DNA of 64,000 bases from Pseudoalteromonas luteoviolacea NCIMB 1944 (lineage in GTDB: Bacteria > Pseudomonadota > Gammaproteobacteria > Enterobacterales > Alteromonadaceae), in contig NZ_AUXS01000019.1 of the NCBI RefSeq assembly GCF_001625565.1, positions 1 through 64,000 on the forward strand, read 5' to 3'. The number at the start of each line of letters is the position of its first letter. Position 1 is the first letter of the stretch. Made by a program: the position numbers and the translations under genes. The notes under the pieces were generated by a model that was not told where the DNA came from, did no database searches, and saw only the letters and a list, made by a program, of their open reading frames with translations. This document shows, in pieces, positions 57,895-64,000 of this stretch.

Positions 57895-59097
57895 TCACCA
57901 TGATTGTTTGCCATTTAGCCAGATAATGAGATCTTCTAAAGGCATAGGTTTAGATACTAAGTACCCCTGAGCTAAGTCACATTGCAGGCTTTTCGCGAGA
58001 TCCCAATCAGCCGCTGTTTCTACCCCCTCTGCAACAACTAACATGTTCAACGTTTTAGCTAGATTAACGCTTGACTCTATAATAGCTTTACTTGTGTTGT
58101 TGTTTGTGGCGTCGCAAATAAATTGTCTGTCAATTTTCAATTCAGTGAAGGGGATTTTCTTTAATTGCTCCAAGCTTGAATAGCCAGTTCCAAAGTCATC
58201 AATGCTTAATCCAAACCCTTTTAATCTGAGGCGCAATAACACATCTAACGTTGAAATAAGGTTTTGTATTAATCGACTTTCTGTTAGTTCTAGTGTGATA
58301 CTGCTGCAAGGAATATCATGCATGTTTGCGAGATCTTCTATTTGTTCTGGCAAATCGATAGCACATAGACTGTCAGTTGATAGGTTTATGGATATATTCA
58401 GGTGACGACCAAGAATGTTGGCTAGCTCTTTAGATTGAGGCAAAGCTTGGCGAAAAATACTGCGTGTGATTGCATCAATCATGCCTGACTCTTCAGCTAG
58501 AGAGATAAATGCAGCAGGGTTAATCGTGCCTCTTTCCGGGTGCACCCACCTGGCAAGCACTTCAACAGATTTGACTTGCTTAGTTGTAAATGCAACTTGA
58601 GGTTGATAGAAAGGCACAATCTCATCATTGGCGATCGCTACTTTTAATTCTTCCAGACTAATTTTGTCTTTAACTTGCAAAGTATTAGGCTGTGATTCTG
58701 TAAAAAGCTTTTGAAGTTTTTGGGTTAATACGTCAATTGTAATTGGTTTAGGTATCGCGCCCAATACTTTGATATGTTGAGCTCCAGCCAGAGTTGCCGT
58801 CGTGTCTAATATACGTTGATCTTGTGCACTTAAAAGTAAAACTGCCCCCTTAAAATGGTACTCAGAAAGGTGCCTGAGTACTTCCACGCCGTCCATCTCA
58901 GGCATGATCAAATCAATAATAATTAGATCGAAGCTTTCTCCGTTTTGAATTCTTTCAACAGCATTTTTACCAGTTGATTCCGTCTTGACATTATAAACAC
59001 CGAGCTGACCAAACTCGTGTTTGAGCATGTCATGAATGAAGTCGTCATCGTCGATCACAAGAATACTGAGCGTTTTTAGCTGATTGTTAAGAGTCAA
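57895..59097 (-). CDS. REC-EAL response regulator, cyclic-di-GMP phosphodiesterase
   Basis: 400 residues. The receiver (1-130) has D16-D17-D18 and D62 (IIIDLIMPEMDG). The EAL domain (about 160-395) has the variant motif EVLAR in place of EALxR, but the other catalytic residues look intact: NLSTDSL, ELTES, IDDFGTGYSSLEQL, KIDRQF, VVAEGVET and QGYLVSKPMP. It should cleave cyclic-di-GMP to pGpG, probably under phosphorylation control. It lies upstream of the regulator at 56823 in the same transcript. No GGDEF domain is fused. Confidence 0.93.
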   Translation of the reverse strand: MTLNNQLKTLSILVIDDDDFIHDMLKHEFGQLGVYNVKTESTGKNAVERIQNGESFDLIIIDLIMPEMDGVEVLRHLSEYHFKGAVLLLSAQDQRILDTTATLAGAQHIKVLGAIPKPITIDVLTQKLQKLFTESQPNTLQVKDKISLEELKVAIANDEIVPFYQPQVAFTTKQVKSVEVLARWVHPERGTINPAAFISLAEESGMIDAITRSIFRQALPQSKELANILGRHLNISINLSTDSLCAIDLPEQIEDLANMHDIPCSSITLELTESRLIQNLISTLDVLLRLRLKGFGLSIDDFGTGYSSLEQLKKIPFTELKIDRQFICDATNNNTSKAIIESSVNLAKTLNMLVVAEGVETAADWDLAKSLQCDLAQGYLVSKPMPLEDLIIWLNGKQSW

Positions 59098-59328
59098 TTA
59101 TCAGTGTTCCTATTAAATGTTGGACTGGCTTGTAGCAAAACAGGCGATATGTCCACAGCAAGTGTTGTTAAGACTAGAACACAGCACTTGATTTTTCCAA
59201 ATTGACGAAAAGTAAGTCAGGTGTGATTTCGTTAGTCTACACTAGTTCTAAATATCAGGGTGTTACATCAAGTAGACTTTTGAAAAGGTGTTTGTTGACG
59301 CCAGAAACAAAGGCAAGGGTGAAGAAAT

Positions 59329-60279
59329 ATGAAAACTAGGTATTTTTTATTGTCTTTACTTATTTTTACTATAGTAAGTCAACTTGGCTGTTCTGATTTT
59401 GATAAAAAAACGATTAGAGTGGGCTCGAATGTATGGCCCGGATACGAAACTTTACATCTTGCTAAGCATCTGGGGCATATTCCACACAATATAAAATTAA
59501 TTGAGTTGATGTCCGCCACTGATGTCATGGAGGCTTTTCGTTTAGGGCGGCTTGAGATAGCTGCACTGACATTGGACGAAGCCATGACGCTTGTATCTGA
59601 AGGTATAAATCTAAAGATCTTTTTGGTTATGGATGTATCGCATGGAGGCGATATGGTTATCTCACGATCAACAATTTCTGACTTATCGGAATTAAAAGGG
59701 AAAACAATAGCGTACGAGCAAACTGCGTTGGGAGCACTGATGCTCCATGAAGCAATGCAGGCAGGAGGGCTAAATATTGATGATTTAAAGCTTGTTCACT
59801 TAAAAATTCACCAACAAATAGAGGCATTTAATGATGGCTCCATAGATGCAGTGATTACGTTTGAACCTGTTGCAACTAAATTACTTCAATTTGACAGTAA
59901 CGTTATTTTTGATAGTTCGAACATACCAAATATGATCGTTGATGTGTTAGTTGCTAGAGACAATACACTCAAAGAGCACAGTCAATTAATTAAAATATTG
60001 GTTAACGGGCAATTTGAAGCCTTACAAGCAATAAATGAAAAGAGATATGAAAGTTTGGAAGTTATGTCTCAACGTATGGGCATATCCATAGAGGATCTCA
60101 ATACTGCAATGGCAGGTATTCACTACCCGAGTATGCAAGAAAATCAACAGCTCCTGGCTCGGGGAGGGACGTTAAATAAAACCATTAAACGTTTAAATCG
60201 CATCTTGCATGAAACAAGTATAATTCCCAAGCCTATAGACGCAAAAGCCTTGATTGATGACACATATGTGAAGCCATGA
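59329..60279 (+). CDS. Substrate-binding lipoprotein (NMT1/SsuA-like), coupled to a kinase
   Basis: 316 residues. Lipobox SQLGC at residues about 17-21. The mature protein is a type-2 periplasmic binding domain: IRVGSNVWPGYETLHLA at the start, then EAFRLGRLEIAALTLDEA, ELKGKTIAYEQTALGALML and DAVITFEPVATKLL. This NMT1/SsuA/THI5-type fold usually feeds ABC importers of sulfonates, thiamine precursors or nitrate-like compounds, but no permease or ATPase gene is present. The stop overlaps the hybrid kinase start by four bases (ATGA), so the protein is most likely the ligand sensor of that kinase. Ligand unknown. Confidence 0.88.
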   Translation: MKTRYFLLSLLIFTIVSQLGCSDFDKKTIRVGSNVWPGYETLHLAKHLGHIPHNIKLIELMSATDVMEAFRLGRLEIAALTLDEAMTLVSEGINLKIFLVMDVSHGGDMVISRSTISDLSELKGKTIAYEQTALGALMLHEAMQAGGLNIDDLKLVHLKIHQQIEAFNDGSIDAVITFEPVATKLLQFDSNVIFDSSNIPNMIVDVLVARDNTLKEHSQLIKILVNGQFEALQAINEKRYESLEVMSQRMGISIEDLNTAMAGIHYPSMQENQQLLARGGTLNKTIKRLNRILHETSIIPKPIDAKALIDDTYVKP

Positions 60280-63200
60280 AAATTCCGATATCAACAAACT
60301 CAATAGTCATTTGGGTCCCATTATTTACAGCCTTGATATTTGTTATTTCTATCGCCACTGGGGCTAGTTTAACTTACTTGGGGAGCATAAAAGTCGCACA
60401 AGAGAACAGCCTATCGCAAATTAGCTATATATTACTCTCTTTAAAAAATAAGGCTGAACAAGAAGTATTTAGAGAAGGTGGAAATGTACTAAATCATGAA
60501 GCCTCGATCATAGGCACTATTCCAGCCGTAGATGATGTTGCGGTGACCGATGATGCGGGGGTTGTATGGGCTTCGAATCACTACAGCATGAGAGGGAAAC
60601 TATTAACAGATAGTGCCTCTTTTTTAACAGATGAAGACTTGAAAAATACTCAAATGCATAAATCCATACAGATGTATTATTCGCCAGACAAGGAAGTTGT
60701 AGAAGCCACCCTGAGTTTTATTTGGCCATCCAATAGAGAGTTAAGGTCTAGTCGCAGAGGCATAATTTACTTGAAATATGATTTTAGTTACGACAGGTTT
60801 CACCTTTCTGAGTTTGTTTCAAACCAACTCATGTTTATCGGTTTATTAGGGTTGATGCTTATAGTACTTATGATGGTGTTGTTGCGTAATTTTTTTGTTG
60901 ATCCTATCAAACAGCTTATCTTTCAAGCCACAGCACTTGCAGAGGGGGACTACAGCAAACAAATTGAAGTGCAAGGGGCAAAAGAGATACAAATGCTAGC
61001 GAAAGCTTTTATCCAAATGCGTTCAGCAGTATCGTTACATATTGGAGAATTGGATGAAATAAGAGCACAGCTTGAAAAACGGGTTCAACAGAGAACTTTC
61101 GAGCTGAACAACGCAAATTTAAATTACAAATATGCGCAAAACATGGCTAAGTTAGGCCATTGGTCTCTCGAGTTGTCAAGCGGTATTTGTGAGTATTCTA
61201 ATGAAGCAAAGCGCATTCTCGGTATAGATGAACCCGATACAACTGGTTATGCAGAGTGGTTATTTGGCGGCATAGAAAATATACATGAAGAAAAACGCGA
61301 GTTGTTGCAAAACCTCCTAAACCCTGAGAAAGATTGCCGAGACTTTAACTACAGCATTAAAGTTAAAGGCGATTTACGCTATATACGTCTCGTTGCAGAG
61401 CATGTGTATGATTCCCAAAGTAAGCAAACGAAAATTACAGGTATCGTTCAAGACGTTACCGAACTGAGACAAAAAGAACTTTCTCTATTAGAAAGTGAGG
61501 CCAAGATGCGGGCTATTGTAAATACCGCTGCGGATCCAATTATTGTCATCAACACAGAGGGAATTATTCAGGAGTTTAGTCCTTCTGCAAGTCGAGTTTT
61601 TGGCTTCAGTAAGGCAGAAGTCTTGGGCTCCAATCTAAAAATACTCATGCCAGAACCGACTCGAAGCGAACATGATGGGTTCCTTGCTAGCTATGCAAAG
61701 ACGGGTATACGAAAAGTTATTGGAAATAAACGGGAAGTTATTGCTCAAAGAAAAAGTGGAGAAAAATTTCCAATAGATTTGGCTGTCACAGAGACTAAAA
61801 TCGCTGGGAAGGCATATTACACCGCAATTATTAGAGATATAACGCAGCGAAAGGAAGCCGAGGAAGTGCTATTAGAAGCAATGAAAGCGGCGCAAAGTGC
61901 AACCGTTGCGAAGTCTACATTTTTGGCAAACATGTCCCACGAAATTCGCACACCTATGAATGCTATTGTAGGTTTGTGTAGCTTAATGTCAGGTACTCAA
62001 CTGTCACAAAAGCAGCGTGGCTATTTAAATAAATTAACCCAATCATCAGATAATCTGCTCAATATTATCAATGATATTTTGGATATATCAAAGATTGAGT
62101 CCGGTAAACTTGAAATAGAAAAAACGTCGTTTCGTTTGGAAGATGTTGTTGAGTTAGCAAGCGATATTATTGCTTATAAGGCCCATGAAAAATGTATAGA
62201 CTTTAGTGTGGATTTACCTAGCTCGATACCTACGGCTCTAGTAGGGGATCCTCTGCGTTTAGGGCAAATACTCATTAATTTGTTGGGCAATGCAGTGAAA
62301 TTCACACCTAACGGGGGGGAAATTACCTTAGCGCTTAAGGCAAAGATAATATCGAAAGACGACGTTGCTATTGAAATATCAGTAACAGATACGGGAATTG
62401 GGGTCGCAAAAGAGCAACAGAGTAAGCTATTTTCAGTTTTTACTCAGGCTGATATTTCTACAACAAGGCAATTTGGAGGGACAGGCCTAGGGCTGGCAAT
62501 TTGTAGCAACCTTGTGTCAATGATGGGGGGCGAGATTGATTTTGAAAGTGAGGAAGGAGTGGGCAGCCGTTTTTACTTTACTGTTAGCTTCTTACTTCAA
62601 AAGGGGGAGCCTTCGCCACGGGAACCAAAAGTAAAATCTATCGATAAATGTTTGTATCTGAACAAAGCAAATTTGTTGAAAAACATTGAGGTATTGCTCG
62701 TTGAAGATAACGATATTAATTTGGAGATTGCTGTAGAGTTATTACAGGGAGTTGGTCTCAAAGTAGTTACAGCTACTAATGGGAGCGAAGCTATTAAAAC
62801 GTTAAATCACAATCAAAATATAGGTTTGGTTATAATGGATTGCCAAATGCCGATTATGGATGGATATAAAGCTACTGAATTGATACGAAAAGACGAAAGG
62901 TTTAAGCAGCTCCCGATCATCGCGCTCACTGCGAATGTAATGGCAGAAGACATTAAAAAAATTGAATCAAGCGGCATGGATGGCTATTTAGCAAAACCGC
63001 TTGATGTAGATAAACTTTTTCAACTTGTATTTGACGGGCTGCGTCCGACAATTGAACTGCCAGCTCATAGCAAAGCGGTCTCAGCAGAAATGACTGATTC
63101 ACACATTAATTTTGAGCTAGGCCTTAGGCAAGTAAATGGTGATGTCAACTTTTTTAAAAAAATGATTGAAAAGTTTCGAGTAAAACAGTCTAACTTTGCA

Positions 63201-63437
63201 CCGCGTCTGAAATGTTTAATTGAGCAAGCGGAATTTGAAGAAGCGAAGAGAGAAGCGCACACCTTGAAAGGTCAGGCTGCATACCTGGGTTTTATGTCAG
63301 TCTCGAATCAGGCTGCTATTTTAGAAGGGGAGTTGTCAAAAATACAAGGTTGGCTTGAAATTGAGCTAGATGTGACTAAAACGGCCTCATTGATCACTCA
63401 CTCAATCAATGAGGCTAATTCATATTTTACAGATTAA
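60276..63437 (+). CDS. Hybrid sensor histidine kinase with receiver and HPt domain
   Basis: 1053 residues. Membrane helix 1 near 15-37, a periplasmic sensor (38-183), helix 2 near 186-207, HAMP (208-260), two PAS domains (about 290-395 and 410-525), HisKA with [14 protein letters not shown] (phospho-His near 556), ATPase domain ([31 protein letters not shown]), a receiver ([18 protein letters not shown]; Asp in [15 protein letters not shown]) and an HPt domain with the His in [13 protein letters not shown] near 994. This is the full phosphorelay of a BarA/ArcB-type kinase. It starts inside the end of the binding-protein gene. The stop overlaps that of the TonB receptor gene. Confidence 0.95.
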   Translation: MKIPISTNSIVIWVPLFTALIFVISIATGASLTYLGSIKVAQENSLSQISYILLSLKNKAEQEVFREGGNVLNHEASIIGTIPAVDDVAVTDDAGVVWASNHYSMRGKLLTDSASFLTDEDLKNTQMHKSIQMYYSPDKEVVEATLSFIWPSNRELRSSRRGIIYLKYDFSYDRFHLSEFVSNQLMFIGLLGLMLIVLMMVLLRNFFVDPIKQLIFQATALAEGDYSKQIEVQGAKEIQMLAKAFIQMRSAVSLHIGELDEIRAQLEKRVQQRTFELNNANLNYKYAQNMAKLGHWSLELSSGICEYSNEAKRILGIDEPDTTGYAEWLFGGIENIHEEKRELLQNLLNPEKDCRDFNYSIKVKGDLRYIRLVAEHVYDSQSKQTKITGIVQDVTELRQKELSLLESEAKMRAIVNTAADPIIVINTEGIIQEFSPSASRVFGFSKAEVLGSNLKILMPEPTRSEHDGFLASYAKTGIRKVIGNKREVIAQRKSGEKFPIDLAVTETKIAGKAYYTAIIRDITQRKEAEEVLLEAMKAAQSATVAKSTFLANMSHEIRTPMNAIVGLCSLMSGTQLSQKQRGYLNKLTQSSDNLLNIINDILDISKIESGKLEIEKTSFRLEDVVELASDIIAYKAHEKCIDFSVDLPSSIPTALVGDPLRLGQILINLLGNAVKFTPNGGEITLALKAKIISKDDVAIEISVTDTGIGVAKEQQSKLFSVFTQADISTTRQFGGTGLGLAICSNLVSMMGGEIDFESEEGVGSRFYFTVSFLLQKGEPSPREPKVKSIDKCLYLNKANLLKNIEVLLVEDNDINLEIAVELLQGVGLKVVTATNGSEAIKTLNHNQNIGLVIMDCQMPIMDGYKATELIRKDERFKQLPIIALTANVMAEDIKKIESSGMDGYLAKPLDVDKLFQLVFDGLRPTIELPAHSKAVSAEMTDSHINFELGLRQVNGDVNFFKKMIEKFRVKQSNFAPRLKCLIEQAEFEEAKREAHTLKGQAAYLGFMSVSNQAAILEGELSKIQGWLEIELDVTKTASLITHSINEANSYFTD

Positions 63438-64000
63438 AAACGATATTTTAGGTTTGCTGTAATGGTACGACGCTGGCCGTAGAAACAGTCGCCACGATAT
63501 AAGCAGCTTGTTATTACAGTTTTATCCGTTAAGTTATCTATGTTTAAGCTCAATTCATAGTTGCTAAATTGATAACCAACCATCATGTCATAGAGCGTAA
63601 AGCTGTCTGTGGTTAGTGCTTTGTGGTAGTCAAAACCACCTGCCGAGACAGAGCGACTACCGTCAAAAGTTTTACCTACATAACGTATACCCGCGCCAAA
63701 CTTTAAGCCTTCTAATAGGTTGTCAGCACGATACGTCGCCCATACAGAAGCTAAGTGCTCAGGTGTTGCAGATAAAGGAACGTCATCAGTGCCAATCGCT
63801 AATACAGCTCCACCGATAATTGCTTGCTTTTGCGCAGGATCTTGCGTTTGTTGTGCGAGTAAACCTGCTTGTGTCATGATAGCGTCAGCAGATAATGGAG
63901 TTGTATCTTGTTCTGACGTGGTATACGCATATGAAGCATAAATATCGAGGTTATCCCACTCCAGCTGCGCTTCTAGTTCAAATCCGTCTACTGATACCTC
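63434..64000 (-). CDS. TonB-dependent receptor, C-terminal part
   Basis: The visible 188 residues are the C-terminal barrel strands of a ferric-siderophore type TonB-dependent receptor, open to the right edge of the window. Seen are WDNLDIYASYAYT, the pattern LSATPEHLASVWATYR (typical of FhuA/siderophore receptors), KFGAGIRYVGKTFDG, YDMMVGYQFSNYELSLNIDNLTDK and a final aromatic residue (…KYRF) that signals outer-membrane assembly. Ligand unknown. Convergent with the hybrid kinase, stop codons overlapping in TTAA; no terminator hairpin lies between. Confidence 0.88.
   Translation of the reverse strand, partial: EVSVDGFELEAQLEWDNLDIYASYAYTTSEQDTTPLSADAIMTQAGLLAQQTQDPAQKQAIIGGAVLAIGTDDVPLSATPEHLASVWATYRADNLLEGLKFGAGIRYVGKTFDGSRSVSAGGFDYHKALTTDSFTLYDMMVGYQFSNYELSLNIDNLTDKTVITSCLYRGDCFYGQRRTITANLKYRF

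Overview
The window reads as chromosomal DNA of a marine gammaproteobacterium, most like Pseudoalteromonas. This rests on gene content and protein style (agmatine deiminase and N-carbamoylputrescine amidase next to mfd and csiV; lrp-ftsK-lolA-rarA-crcB-serS; rmf; fabA; azurin; a secreted subtilase with PKD and chitin-binding domains), not on any database search. I recognised no tRNA, rRNA, insertion sequence, prophage or CRISPR array. Both ends cut through genes: a giant RTX protein at the left and a TonB-dependent receptor at the right.

Layout. 0-12 kb is an accessory, surface-oriented stretch: the RTX tail, an orphan response regulator, a membrane-bound AraC-type regulator, three tandem secreted proteins built of YadA-head-like repeats, a small secreted protein and a Calx-beta protein. 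12-24 kb (mostly minus strand) holds a GNAT enzyme, a small lipoprotein, csiV, mfd, the agmatine-to-putrescine pair aguB/aguA, a PilZ-like protein, a chemoreceptor, an HDOD protein and alanine dehydrogenase. 24-34.5 kb (plus strand except fabA) is core: lrp, ftsK, lolA, rarA, crcB, serS, rmf, fabA (with a FabR-type operator), a fused double PTPS-domain protein, an M23 peptidase and a YciA-like thioesterase. 35-40 kb carries small unknowns, a CHASE3 protein with no kinase, an S41 peptidase and azurin with a near-consensus CRP site upstream.

40.2-47.5 kb is one plus-strand gene set: imelysin lipoprotein, two di-haem oxidoreductases, a second imelysin-type lipoprotein and a DUF1513 protein. This is a periplasmic set likely tied to iron or redox handling; three of its lipoproteins have low-complexity spacers after the lipobox. 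The subtilase follows.

49.9-63.4 kb is a dense signalling block: two hybrid histidine kinases, an OmpR-type regulator, two response regulators with an unrecognised shared C-terminal region, a REC-EAL phosphodiesterase, another CHASE3-only protein, and a solute-binding lipoprotein coupled to a hybrid kinase without any ABC transporter. The response regulator at 4.4-5.4 kb and the CHASE3 protein at 35.6-36.6 kb are distant relatives of members of this block, so the same signalling parts recur across the window. The most unusual observations are this dispersed family of response regulators and kinase-less CHASE3 proteins, the YadA-head trio without anchors, and the double PTPS protein whose two halves keep complementary active-site residues.
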